The position numbers and the translations under genes were made by a program. From Bacillota bacterium (lineage in GTDB: Bacteria > Bacillota > Bacilli > Paenibacillales > NBRC-103111), in NCBI GenBank assembly GCA_023386955.1, contig JAEWIS010000044.1, forward strand, positions 1-64,000: a DNA stretch of 64,000 bases, given 5' to 3'. Positions 55,328 through 64,000 of this stretch are shown here, one piece after another. Within the stretch, counting starts at the first letter, position 1; every line of letters begins with the position of its first letter. The notes below the pieces were generated by a model. That model was not told the DNA's origin. It worked only from the letters and a program-made list of their open reading frames with translations, and did no database searches.

Positions 55328-56755
55328 CTACAAAAACTTCCTGTTATTCTTCTTGCCGTCGAAGGTGAAAAGCACCGGTTTATCCTCCACCACGCTCTCC
55401 AGATGGATGGTTTTGCCCCAGAGCCGGTACACATAAGGTAAGGTACGCTCCACATACTTCAAATCCAGCTCCACACCCTCATACATATGCTTCAGGAACA
55501 GCTCCCCGTTCCCAGTGTGATTCCCGTCGGTGATTACCAGATAAGGAAAACCCCCGTTGACTCTTGCATACACCAGCTGATCGCGGATATGCTCCCAGGT
55601 TTTGTCGGTGATTTTCCATTCGACGCCCTTCTTCTCGAATACATACAGATCCAGATCCTCCACCAGCTGTTTGGTCAGGTAGTTGCGGATGAAGGAGGTA
55701 TCGGAGTCAAATTCCCGCACTTCAAAAATCTTCGCCCGGCCTTGGCCAGGCTTCCGTCCGAACCGCCGGATGTCCTCTTCACTGGGTTCATCCCAGCGCT
55801 TCTCAATGTCCTCCAGGATTTTCAACCCCAAATAATACGGGTTCAAACTGTTCCGGGAGGGCTGCACCACACCCGAATTCAGCTTGGAGTATTCGATGGT
55901 CTCTTCGCTGGTCAGATCAAGCTCCCGGAGAATCCGCTGGTGCCAGTAGGAGGCCCAGCCTTCATTCATAATTTTCGTCTCCATCTGGGGCCAGAAGTAG
56001 AGCATCTCATCCCGCAGCATGGTGAGAATATCCCGCTGCCAAGGCTCCAGGATCGGAGAATACTCTTGAATGAACCAGAGGATATCCTTTTCCGGCTTAG
56101 GGGGAAACCGTTTGGGCTTATCCTCCGCCGCGGCATCCCCTTCCGTCTCCAGCTCCCACAAATCCTCGTAGCCGGTGGTTTTGACGAATGCCTCCTCCGC
56201 CTGATCCATAATTCCGTCGCCGTCCATATCATACCGGTTGGGACGGTAAGGACGTACCAGGTCCGGGTCCACATGCTCCTGGATAGCCAGCACCGCATCG
56301 ATAAACTGCTCTACCCGGTCGGTGCCGTATTTGATCTCGTAGGACCGTATCCGCTCGGCCGTGGCCGACATGCTCTCCACCATGTTCCGGTTGGTTTTGG
56401 AGAAGCGGGCATTGTTCTTGAAGAAGTCGCAGTGGGCCAGCACGTGGGCGACAATCAGCTTGTTCTGGATGAGAGAGTTGCCGTCCAGGAGAAAGGCGTA
56501 GCAGGGGTTGGAGTTGATCACCAGCTCATAAATTTTGGAGAGGCCGAAGTCGTATTGCGTCTTCATCCGGTGGAACGTCTTCCCGAAGCTCCAGTGGCTG
56601 AAGCGGGTGGGCATACCGTACGCGCCGAAGGTATAGATGATATCCGCCGGGCAAATTTCGTACCGCATGGGGTAAAAGTCCAGGCCAAAGCCTGTGGCGA
56701 TTTCGGTAATTTCGGCGATCGAACGCTCCAGTGCGTTGATTTCATCCTGGTGCAA
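55328..56755 (-). CDS. spoVR: SpoVR family stage V sporulation protein
   Basis: The 475-residue product matches SpoVR along its whole length: [36 protein letters not shown] N-terminus, [18 protein letters not shown], and [12 protein letters not shown]. The family is needed for normal spore cortex assembly in Bacillus; the molecular activity is not established. The open frame extends to 56935, but AAGGAGGG lies 8 nt before TTG 56755, which starts the protein where the family starts ([13 protein letters not shown]). A sigma-E-like promoter is visible at 56841-56870. Confidence 0.93.
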   Translation of the reverse strand: MHQDEINALERSIAEITEIATGFGLDFYPMRYEICPADIIYTFGAYGMPTRFSHWSFGKTFHRMKTQYDFGLSKIYELVINSNPCYAFLLDGNSLIQNKLIVAHVLAHCDFFKNNARFSKTNRNMVESMSATAERIRSYEIKYGTDRVEQFIDAVLAIQEHVDPDLVRPYRPNRYDMDGDGIMDQAEEAFVKTTGYEDLWELETEGDAAAEDKPKRFPPKPEKDILWFIQEYSPILEPWQRDILTMLRDEMLYFWPQMETKIMNEGWASYWHQRILRELDLTSEETIEYSKLNSGVVQPSRNSLNPYYLGLKILEDIEKRWDEPSEEDIRRFGRKPGQGRAKIFEVREFDSDTSFIRNYLTKQLVEDLDLYVFEKKGVEWKITDKTWEHIRDQLVYARVNGGFPYLVITDGNHTGNGELFLKHMYEGVELDLKYVERTLPYVYRLWGKTIHLESVVEDKPVLFTFDGKKNNRKFL

Positions 56756-56840
56756 GGTGGGTTCCCTCCTTAGGCGGTTCATGTTACCGGTTGAATACAG
56801 CCCGCAGGGGGCTGTGAATTTCAAAAATCGGGTTCGTAAC

Positions 56841-56870
56841 ATTTTTATGTTTGCGCTGTTGCTGATATGC
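56841..56870 (-). promoter_or_regulatory. putative sigma-E promoter of spoVR
   Basis: On the minus strand GCATATC and CATAAAAAT are separated by about 14 bp, close to the sigma-E pattern (-35 ATA-rich, -10 CATACANT). spoVR is known to be under sigma-E in Bacillus subtilis. Confidence 0.4.
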
Positions 56871-56982
56871 ACATGGCAGGAGGGGCCTTCGGGAACTGCC
56901 GGTGAACGGGGGCGGGATATTGTACAAACCATCATCCTGTGCGAAAATGTAAGGGCATACTTCCAAATAAAGGGTGGGTTAG

Positions 56983-58803
56983 ATGCGCGACTTTGCAGTC
57001 CGGCTGCTTCGGCGGCGGTTCACCTTCAGCACCAAGCTCATCCTCATTCTCGTTGCCGTCAATCTCGGCATCTCCGGAATAACAGGCCTCATTACCTATC
57101 GGGTTCATTTGACGCTATTCAACGAAGAGCTGAGCCGCCAGTACAGCATGCAGAATCAGCAGGTGCTGGCCCGGCTGGATTCGCGAATCAAGGATATATA
57201 CCGCATTTCGGAGTACATTATCTTTAATCCCATGGTCAAGGAGCTTGTCAGCGGGGTGGAGGAGAGTACAAGCTCCTACGAACGGTTTATGCTGGAGCAT
57301 GAGCTGGAGGAGCAGCTGCGTCAGGTGCGGCTAGATGCACCGGAGATTGTCGCCATCCGGATTTACGATTTGAAGAACAATATGTTTAATCTGGGCACGT
57401 ACGCGGGCTCCTTCCAGCAGCTTGACCCGGGTTTTCTGAATGAAACCATCGGCCAATTAGGGGAAACAAGCGGGGAATATATTTGGCGTGGGGTTGGAGA
57501 GGAGCAGTTTTTTCAGGATTATGCCTACAAAAATTGGGTGTTAGCCGCGCGGCTTATGCGGTCAACGGAGCTGGACACCTATGGCGTGATGCTGATCCTG
57601 CTTAACACATCCTTGTTCGAGACCTACTTGAAGGACTTGCGCCAGCTTGGCGACACGGAGACCTACTTATACGATTCCAACGGGGCCATGCTCTATCATT
57701 CAACGGAATCCGGAGTGCAGCAGGAAATCATCCTGCCTCCTATGGAGGACCGGGGAGATCTTATTGTCCAAGAGGACGGGGGGTCCTATCTGTACACCAA
57801 GCAGATATCCGATAAGGTCAACTTTACCTTGGTCAGCCGTGCTTCCTTGAGGGAGGTTCACCACCGCAGCCAGCTGATCCTGAAGGTGGCGGTTATGTCG
57901 GCTATCGCCAGCATCCTGCTTTTCTGGTTAATTATTACCATTATCAGCAAACGGCTGCTGAGTCCGCTCAAGAGTCTGGTCAAAGCGATGACACTGGTGC
58001 GTACGGGCAAGTTTGATACGCGGGTGGATATCCGTTCAAGGGATGAGCTTGGATTTATCGGAGACCGCTTTAACCAGATGACGGAGCAGATCGACACCCT
58101 CATCCGCGAGGTTTATCAACGGGAATTAAGCGAGAAGGAAGCGGAATTAAAGGCGATCCAGGCACAGCTGAACCCACATTTTTTATACAATTCACTGGGG
58201 ATGTTCTTCTGGAGATTCTATTCTCTTGGTGATGAGGAAGCAGCACAGCTGGTGAATTCATTATCCGAGATGCTGCAGTATACATTGGAGCCTGCGGGAC
58301 GGTTAACAACACTGCGGGATGAGCTGAAGCAGATTGATCATTACCTGAGCATACAGAAGGCCAGGCACAAGGAGGTGCTGACCGCGGAAGTTGATGTTCC
58401 TGAGGAGCTATACGACTGCAGGATCATCCGGCTGCTTATACAGCCTGTCGTCGAGAACGTATTCGTACATGCCTTCCGGGATAAAAAAACCGGACATCAC
58501 CTCACCCTCAGAGGGTACAGGGAAACAGGCACGGACCAGAGTGTATCCTTCCTCGTGCTGGATATTGAAGACAACGGCTGCGGCATGACGGAAGAAACCA
58601 TTCGCAGCATCCTCCTGCCTGAGCCTTCATTGGCCCATCAATCAAGCGAACGCGAAGGCATCGGCCTGAGCAGTGTTGTCCGGCGGATTGAGCTGATGCA
58701 CGGCAAACCATACGGTATTCAGATTCTCTCCACACCTGGGTTGGGAACGAAGATAAGGCTGCGGCTGCCGGACAAGACGGAATGGGAGGGCGGAAAGACA
58801 TGA
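56983..58803 (+). CDS. YesM-type sensor histidine kinase of the third sugar locus
   Basis: The 606-residue protein has a first membrane helix ([20 protein letters not shown]), an extracellular sensor of about 260 residues, a second helix (about 302-325), HAMP, and a His_kinase domain with [16 protein letters not shown] holding the phospho-acceptor His. The ATPase domain follows ([35 protein letters not shown]). It overlaps the regulator gene by 4 bp. It is divergent from spoVR, and no clear sigma-A promoter was found in the 227-bp gap. Confidence 0.9.
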   Translation: MRDFAVRLLRRRFTFSTKLILILVAVNLGISGITGLITYRVHLTLFNEELSRQYSMQNQQVLARLDSRIKDIYRISEYIIFNPMVKELVSGVEESTSSYERFMLEHELEEQLRQVRLDAPEIVAIRIYDLKNNMFNLGTYAGSFQQLDPGFLNETIGQLGETSGEYIWRGVGEEQFFQDYAYKNWVLAARLMRSTELDTYGVMLILLNTSLFETYLKDLRQLGDTETYLYDSNGAMLYHSTESGVQQEIILPPMEDRGDLIVQEDGGSYLYTKQISDKVNFTLVSRASLREVHHRSQLILKVAVMSAIASILLFWLIITIISKRLLSPLKSLVKAMTLVRTGKFDTRVDIRSRDELGFIGDRFNQMTEQIDTLIREVYQRELSEKEAELKAIQAQLNPHFLYNSLGMFFWRFYSLGDEEAAQLVNSLSEMLQYTLEPAGRLTTLRDELKQIDHYLSIQKARHKEVLTAEVDVPEELYDCRIIRLLIQPVVENVFVHAFRDKKTGHHLTLRGYRETGTDQSVSFLVLDIEDNGCGMTEETIRSILLPEPSLAHQSSEREGIGLSSVVRRIELMHGKPYGIQILSTPGLGTKIRLRLPDKTEWEGGKT

Positions 58804-60299
58804 TTGGAAAATTGCTTATCGTCGATGACGAGTCCTGGTGCCGGGACGGGCTGATGAAACTAATCGGCAACGAACAATTAGGCTGGGAGGTGGTCGGAGA
58901 AGCCTCGGATGGCGAGGAAGCCCTTGCTTTAATCGAAACCGTCAGCCCCGACCTTATCATTACCGATATCCGGATGCCGGTTGGGGACGGATTGATGTTA
59001 ACCGAACGGCTTGCGAAAGCAGGAAGCGATGTTATGGTCATCATACTGACAGGCTACCGGGACTTTGAGTATGCGCAGCTGGCGCTGCGTTACGGAGTGA
59101 TGGAGTTTCTACTGAAGCCCATGTCGATTCCGGACACATGCCGCATTCTGCGTACCGCTTATGAACGCTTCAGGCAAAAACAGCTGGAAAAGAAGCTGCG
59201 GCTGCGGGAGAAACAACTTAATACGCTGCGCGCCGCCTTGTTCCGGCTGCCTTGTGATAAACAGGATTGGGATGAAATGAGCGGTTTACTGCGGGGATAT
59301 GAGCTGTGGTTATTACAGGTGGAGAGCTTTTTTCCGGAGGGACGGAACTACCTTGAAAAGGATGTAAAGCTGCTCCATTACGCCATCTCGAATATTGCCG
59401 GGGAGCTGCTGCAGGCGCAGGATCAAGCCCGTAACAGTGTCTTCCTGTCTGTAAGCAGCGGAGAATGTATATTTCTGCTTGCACCCGGAGTGGTTGAACC
59501 CTACTGCGCCTCAGTGGCGGAAAATGTGAATGCGCTGCTTCATCTGAAGACGGGCTGGAGCTTCGGCGGGACCATGGATGAGCTGGAGCTGCTTGCAGAT
59601 GGATACGCCGGGCTGCGGGGCACCGCACAAACCCAGAATCTGCAGGGGGATCACGATGCCGTCCGGTCCTTGGCCCTGCGGGAGAGCATATTGTCCGAGC
59701 TCATCATTGGGGATGTGGAGGAGGCACGGAGCAAGCTTACCGGGTTTATTCACCGTGCCGCCAGCCTTCCCCTCCAAACCTGCAAGATCGAAATCTATGC
59801 CATGGTAACGGCATTGACCGATTTGCTGGCCATTGATTTTATGCATTTGAAAGCGGAGGACTATGATGATTTACATCCGGGAGACCTTCTGTTGTTCACC
59901 GAGAATAAGCAAATTACCGAGTGGGCCGGGCATAAGGCGGAAACCTTCCTCCGGCTGTTCGAAGGCTGGCTTCAGGAGAAGCGGGATAATGTGGTCATTC
60001 GGGCAAAGCAGTATATTGAAACCCATTACCGGGAGCACTGTTCCCTGCAGGCCGTCTCCGCCCATGTCCATGTTACGCCCAATTATTTGAGCAACCTGTT
60101 CAAACGGGAGACGGGAATCGCCTTCAGCAATTATGTCAGCAGGCTGCGGGTGGAGAAGTCCAAGGCACTCTTGGCCTGCACCAAAATGCGGATGACGGAA
60201 ATCGCCGAGCAGACCGGGTTTGATAATGCCAGCTACTTCACCACAGTGTTTAAGCAGTTTACTGGAATCTCACCAAGCGAATACAGGAAATCACAGTAA
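58800..60299 (+). CDS. YesN-type response regulator with AraC output, third sugar locus
   Basis: The 499-residue protein has a receiver domain (LLIVDDESW, Asp in LIITDIRMPVGDG, Lys in EFLLKPMS), a middle domain of about 250 residues, and an AraC double helix-turn-helix (LQAVSAHVHVTPNYLSNLFKRE, MTEIAEQTGFDNASYFTTVFKQF, ending GISPSEYRK). It probably activates the importer genes just downstream. The start ATG 58800 overlaps the kinase stop (ATGA), with GGGAGGGCGGAAAG upstream. Confidence 0.92.
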   Translation: MIGKLLIVDDESWCRDGLMKLIGNEQLGWEVVGEASDGEEALALIETVSPDLIITDIRMPVGDGLMLTERLAKAGSDVMVIILTGYRDFEYAQLALRYGVMEFLLKPMSIPDTCRILRTAYERFRQKQLEKKLRLREKQLNTLRAALFRLPCDKQDWDEMSGLLRGYELWLLQVESFFPEGRNYLEKDVKLLHYAISNIAGELLQAQDQARNSVFLSVSSGECIFLLAPGVVEPYCASVAENVNALLHLKTGWSFGGTMDELELLADGYAGLRGTAQTQNLQGDHDAVRSLALRESILSELIIGDVEEARSKLTGFIHRAASLPLQTCKIEIYAMVTALTDLLAIDFMHLKAEDYDDLHPGDLLLFTENKQITEWAGHKAETFLRLFEGWLQEKRDNVVIRAKQYIETHYREHCSLQAVSAHVHVTPNYLSNLFKRETGIAFSNYVSRLRVEKSKALLACTKMRMTEIAEQTGFDNASYFTTVFKQFTGISPSEYRKSQ

Positions 60300-60309
60300 C
60301 AAGGATACG

Positions 60310-60344
60310 GACCGGCGCGCGAATTGCGAAGACGGTCTTTTTTT
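60310..60344 (+). terminator. terminator between the third two-component system and its importer
   Basis: GACCG (60310-60314) pairs with CGGTC (60333-60337) around a GC-rich inner arm, followed by a T run. The outer stem is short. Confidence 0.65.
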
Positions 60345-60468
60345 ATGGAAAAAGCTGAAGTGTGTAGGATATTTAAAAACTGTCAGTGGATATCAAATGC
60401 CCGGTGGCGGGCCTTTCCATATAATAAAACATAAGCGATCCAACCCATCACTCACGAAAGGAGCTCCT

Positions 60469-61431
60469 ATGGACAGCATACCACTGCAGGAAGTGCCCCA
60501 AGCGGCGCAAGAAGCGAAACGCAGGCTGCATAACCAGAGGCTGAGGCGGTTCAAATCCAATATTCCCTTGATCATTATGTTTGCCCCTATTGTCCTGTAC
60601 TTTCTTATTTTCAAATACGCTCCTATGGGGGGACTGATCATTGCCTTTAAGGACTACAATTTTTTTGACGGCATTCTTCACAGTCCGTGGGTGGGTCTCC
60701 ATTTTTTCGAAACCCTGCTGCAGGACCCCCGAACCTTGGAAATCATCCGCAACACATTCGTATTAAGCATTCTCAGCATCGTTTTCGGTTTTCCGGTACC
60801 TATTGTTTTGGCAATTCTGCTGAACGAGGTCCGCAGCATGCCCTTCAAACGGACGGTGCAAACCATTGTTTATATGCCCCATTTCCTGTCCTGGGTCATC
60901 ATATCGATGATGATCATGACCCTGTTTTCCCTGGAGAATGGCATGATTAACAACGCCGTAAAAATGATTTTTGGAGAGCCGTACGCCTTCATGTACCATA
61001 ATTTCTCGTGGGTCGCCGTATTCGTTGGTTCGGGAATATGGAAGGACATGGGCTTCAATGCGATTATCTTCCTGGCTGCACTGACCACCATTGATCCCAG
61101 CTTATACGAAGCGGCTAATATGGACGGAGCTACCAAGGCCCGCCAAATCTGGCATATCACCCTGCCCGGCATCCGCTCCACAATTATTCTTCTGCTTATT
61201 CTGTCCATGGGAAGAGTGATGGAGGTAGGTTTTGATCAGGTGTACATGCTGCAAAATGCAAATGTCAACGAGATTGCCGATGTGATTAGCACTTATATTT
61301 TCCGGATTGGTCTGCAGGGGGCCCAATTCAGTCTGACAACAGCGATGGGGCTGTTTGAATCTCTGGTTGCATTGGTGCTGGTTGTAAGTGCGAACTATAT
61401 CGCACGACGGTTCAATGAGGGATTATGGTAA
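60469..61431 (+). CDS. CUT1 ABC importer permease 1 (LplB-type), third sugar locus
   Basis: The 320-residue protein has six membrane segments (first: LIIMFAPIVLYFLIFKYAPMG) and the docking motif EAANMDGAT...ITLPGI. AAAGGAG lies before ATG 60469, although the frame is open from 60220 within the regulator gene. A TATAAT at 60420-60425 without a -35 box may be an activator-dependent promoter. Confidence 0.9.
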   Translation: MDSIPLQEVPQAAQEAKRRLHNQRLRRFKSNIPLIIMFAPIVLYFLIFKYAPMGGLIIAFKDYNFFDGILHSPWVGLHFFETLLQDPRTLEIIRNTFVLSILSIVFGFPVPIVLAILLNEVRSMPFKRTVQTIVYMPHFLSWVIISMMIMTLFSLENGMINNAVKMIFGEPYAFMYHNFSWVAVFVGSGIWKDMGFNAIIFLAALTTIDPSLYEAANMDGATKARQIWHITLPGIRSTIILLLILSMGRVMEVGFDQVYMLQNANVNEIADVISTYIFRIGLQGAQFSLTTAMGLFESLVALVLVVSANYIARRFNEGLW

Positions 61432-61462
61432 TATTCCGGACAGCCGGGATTGGAGGAAGAAC

Positions 61463-62332
61463 ATGCGCGATACAACCGGAGAAAAAATTTTCTATGCCGT
61501 TAACTATGTCATACTCACCTTGCTTGCCCTTAGCTGTATCATACCGTTAATGAATGTCATCGCGTTGTCGCTTAGTGATGCCGATGCCATTATGAGCGGG
61601 AGGGTGTCCCTTGTTCCGGTGGGCTGGACGCTGTATTCCTTTGAAAGCCTATTTAAAGGAACGCCCATTGTAAATGCCTTCTGGAACAGTGTTGAGATTA
61701 CGGTAATCGGAACGCTCCTCAGTGTATCGGCTACCATTATGGCTGCTTATCCGTTGTCACGACGGCAGTTCTATGCAAGGAACTTCTTTACACTGGCTAT
61801 GGTCTTCACGATGCTTTTCAACGGCGGTCTGATTCCGACGTATCTGGTCGTCTCCAAGCTGGGGCTTGTGGATTCATACAGCGCCCTTTGGCTGCCTGGT
61901 CTTGTGAGCGCATACAATGTGCTGATTATGCGGACCTACTTTGCCAACATACCTTATGAGCTGGAGGAAGCGGCGCGGATTGACGGCTGCAGCGAAACCC
62001 GTATTCTCTTTAACATTATGCTGCCCTTGTCCAAACCTGTGTTGGCCACCATTGCGCTGTTCTGCGGAGTCGGCTTTTGGAATGCATTTATGAGCGTGAT
62101 GATTTATATCAACGACACGGCCAAATATAATTTGACTGTGCTTGTACAGAACATGATCAAATCCACCTCCATGGTGCAGGATTTCTCCGACCCGGATATG
62201 ATTTCCAACCTGACGCCGGACGGAATCCGGTCCGCTGCGGTTATCATTATGGTTGTGCCCATCCTGCTCGTGTATCCCTTCCTGCAGCAATATTTTGTTA
62301 AAGGGGTGATGCTGGGTTCGATTAAGGGTTGA
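61463..62332 (+). CDS. CUT1 ABC importer permease 2 (YtcP-type), third sugar locus
   Basis: The 289-residue protein has six membrane segments, the docking motif LEEAARIDGCSE...IMLPLS and the MLGSIKG terminus. GGAGG lies 7 nt before ATG 61463; the frame is open from 61388, overlapping the first permease. It pairs with the upstream permease. Confidence 0.9.
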   Translation: MRDTTGEKIFYAVNYVILTLLALSCIIPLMNVIALSLSDADAIMSGRVSLVPVGWTLYSFESLFKGTPIVNAFWNSVEITVIGTLLSVSATIMAAYPLSRRQFYARNFFTLAMVFTMLFNGGLIPTYLVVSKLGLVDSYSALWLPGLVSAYNVLIMRTYFANIPYELEEAARIDGCSETRILFNIMLPLSKPVLATIALFCGVGFWNAFMSVMIYINDTAKYNLTVLVQNMIKSTSMVQDFSDPDMISNLTPDGIRSAAVIIMVVPILLVYPFLQQYFVKGVMLGSIKG

Positions 62333-62390
62333 TGGTCAGCATAGAGGCTTGCAGATGTCCAGGTCCAATAAGATGATAAGGGGCGATGGT

Positions 62391-64000
62391 ATGCAAAAGA
62401 AAGGCTGGGCTTATATTGGTTTAGCGGGAGTTATAAGTGCTTCGATGCTTGCAGGCTGTTCGGGTACCAACAATCAGGCTTCCTCCGAAACGTCCAAACC
62501 CGCCGGGGAAACGCCTAAAGCCTCCACCGGGACGGCAGTGAAACGGGGCAAAATAACCGCAACCATCTATGAGCGGGGGAATGTGCCCAACGGGATGGGA
62601 ACCATTGAGGATAATATGTGGTCCAAGTGGATGAACGAAAAAGGACCCAACGATGTGAAATATACAGCTGTTCCCCGCTGGGAATCTGCGCAGAAGCTGA
62701 ATGTGCTGTTTGCTTCGGGCAGCGCACCCGATCTTATATTTGAATTCGGCACCGGCATCCGCAACTCCCTGTTCGCCCAAAAGCAGCTTATGCCTCTGGA
62801 TGATCTGATCGAAAAGAACAGCACCGTGTATAAGGGGTTGATGCAGAAGTATCCGCAGTTGAAAAAAGCGGGTATCAAAAGCGACGGCAAGCTGTATGAG
62901 GTAGGCCGGATCAACGAGGTGTATCCACTGTCCAGCGTGTTTATCCGGCAGGATTGGCTGGATAAGCTGGGTCTTCAGATGCCCAAAACCACGGAGGAAA
63001 TGGTAGCGGTGGCGAAAGCCTTTACGGAGAAGGATCCGGACGGCAATGGCAAAAACGATACCTACGGTATTGCAGGCATTCAGTCCGGCGGTATGGGCGG
63101 CCCCATCCGGTATATGTTTAACGCCAACTGGGTAAATGTTAACGAGAAGAAAGAGCTGCAGTTCGGGCTGGAAAATATGAAGCTGCAAGCCCAGTTCAAG
63201 CGGGATTTGTACGAAGCGGGTGTGATGGACAAGGACTTCCTGACGGATAAGGACGGCTCCAAGGCTGCGCAGGACTTTCTGAACGGCAAGGTAGGAATTA
63301 TGAGCTGGATGACCAACGATTACGCTGCCTTCGCTGCCAAGGAATTGGCTACCTTTATGAAGAATGTGCCGAATGGCAAACTCTCCATTTTGCCCCTGCC
63401 GAAGTCACCGGTCGGACGGTTCACCGTGGTATGGAATAACCCGGTTCAAATGACTGCGGTTGTGAATGCCAGAGCCAAGGATCCGGAAGCGATTATCCGC
63501 CAGATTGATTTCCTGGCCAAACCTGAAACGGGCAATGTGTTCCGCTATGGCATTGAAGGCACACATTATAAGCTGGATGCCGACGGACGTCCGACGATTC
63601 TGGATAATGACAAGTACAAGAATGAAGTCAGCTGGAACAGCGATTTTAATATGATCTACAGCCGGTTGGAAAGCGGCAAATACGGCTATACTGAAACCTT
63701 CCTAAGTGAAAGCATTCCTGAACAAAAGGAAGCCCTGCGTTTGTTCAAGGAAGCACGGAATGTATATATGGAGAAAATCCCGGTGGGCGAGGGGATCACC
63801 CACTCTGAGCATATGCCGGAGCTGCCCAAGGATCTGCAGACCAAGATGGCCAACCTGACCAAGCCGATTGACGATTTGTTCATTAAGGCCATTATTGGAG
63901 GCAAGTCTTACACGGTGGATCAAGCATATGCGGAAGCCAAAGCCCTGTGGGAGAAACAAGGGGGCAAGGATATCGAAGCCTGGTATCTGGATTGGTGGGG
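62391..64000 (+). CDS. ABC importer solute-binding lipoprotein, third sugar locus (3' end outside window)
   Basis: An uninterrupted frame runs from ATG 62391 to the right edge, giving at least 536 residues. The N-terminus is a lipoprotein signal (VISASMLAGC, Cys 23) with a Ser/Thr-rich tether. The body is of the LplA-like class, with KDPDGNGKNDTYG as a calcium-type loop and FRYGIEGTHYKL late in the protein. It is the binding protein of the permease pair just upstream. AAGGGG precedes the ATG. Confidence 0.9.
   Translation, partial: MQKKGWAYIGLAGVISASMLAGCSGTNNQASSETSKPAGETPKASTGTAVKRGKITATIYERGNVPNGMGTIEDNMWSKWMNEKGPNDVKYTAVPRWESAQKLNVLFASGSAPDLIFEFGTGIRNSLFAQKQLMPLDDLIEKNSTVYKGLMQKYPQLKKAGIKSDGKLYEVGRINEVYPLSSVFIRQDWLDKLGLQMPKTTEEMVAVAKAFTEKDPDGNGKNDTYGIAGIQSGGMGGPIRYMFNANWVNVNEKKELQFGLENMKLQAQFKRDLYEAGVMDKDFLTDKDGSKAAQDFLNGKVGIMSWMTNDYAAFAAKELATFMKNVPNGKLSILPLPKSPVGRFTVVWNNPVQMTAVVNARAKDPEAIIRQIDFLAKPETGNVFRYGIEGTHYKLDADGRPTILDNDKYKNEVSWNSDFNMIYSRLESGKYGYTETFLSESIPEQKEALRLFKEARNVYMEKIPVGEGITHSEHMPELPKDLQTKMANLTKPIDDLFIKAIIGGKSYTVDQAYAEAKALWEKQGGKDIEAWYLDWW

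Noticed and set aside
55487..56773. 428-codon open frame on the plus strand
   Set aside because: Antisense to spoVR, whose family match covers the full length.

Overview
The window looks like a chromosomal segment of a Paenibacillus-type, spore-forming, Gram-positive saprophyte. Reasons seen in the sequence: strong AGGAGG-type ribosome binding sites, frequent GTG/TTG starts, a spoVR gene, a LysM-GH18 protein of the spore-cortex lytic type, many CUT1 sugar importers that lack an ATPase gene, YesM/YesN-type two-component systems, and an aldouronate (glucuronoxylan) cluster like those known from Paenibacillus. No rRNA, tRNA, CRISPR array, phage gene or transposase was seen. The genus is an inference.

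Layout. 1-981: an 8-bp tandem repeat, an attenuator-like terminator and a PD-(D/E)XK/winged-helix protein. 982-1866: a repeat-filled spacer. 1867-10858: surface genes, namely a VanY-type lipoprotein carboxypeptidase, a DUF2334 deacetylase-like protein with FG-GAP repeats, and a glycosylation trio (a giant double GT-C enzyme, a polyprenyl-phosphate GT2 and a GtrA protein). 11036-15586: small independent units, namely hemerythrin, moaB, a His-rich COG0523 metallochaperone behind a promoter and Zur box, a repeat-filled spacer, a LysM-GH18 glucosaminidase and an orphan Hfq paralogue. 15615-24654: a xylan side-product utilisation locus (AraC regulator, GH3, GH67 alpha-glucuronidase, two permeases, binding protein) with a near-consensus cre site. 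24671-26472: a Na+/amino-acid symporter under a tandem glycine riboswitch. 26559-31648: a 1440-residue 2-hydroxyacyl-CoA dehydratase activase-like protein and a small membrane protein.

31771-48467: two sugar-uptake loci that each pair a signal-transduction module with its own lipoprotein. The first has kinase, regulator and lipoprotein, then two permeases and a DUF3502 binding protein. The second has a membrane-anchored AraC regulator overlapping a lipoprotein, then two permeases and a second, paralogous binding protein. 48497-55084: a signalling operon of two hybrid kinases flanking a CheR methyltransferase. 55328-56870: spoVR on the minus strand. 56983-64000: a third two-component system driving two permeases and a binding protein that runs off the right edge.

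The dominant theme is sensing and import of plant oligosaccharides: four importers, none with its own ATPase, each next to a dedicated AraC-type regulator. The most unusual signal is non-coding: at least three intergenic loci (about 1060-1690, 13401-13793 and 40327-40505) carry short repeats spaced about 50 bp apart that switch from forward to inverted orientation part-way through. At least two unrelated sequence families share this architecture and I cannot assign them to a named element.
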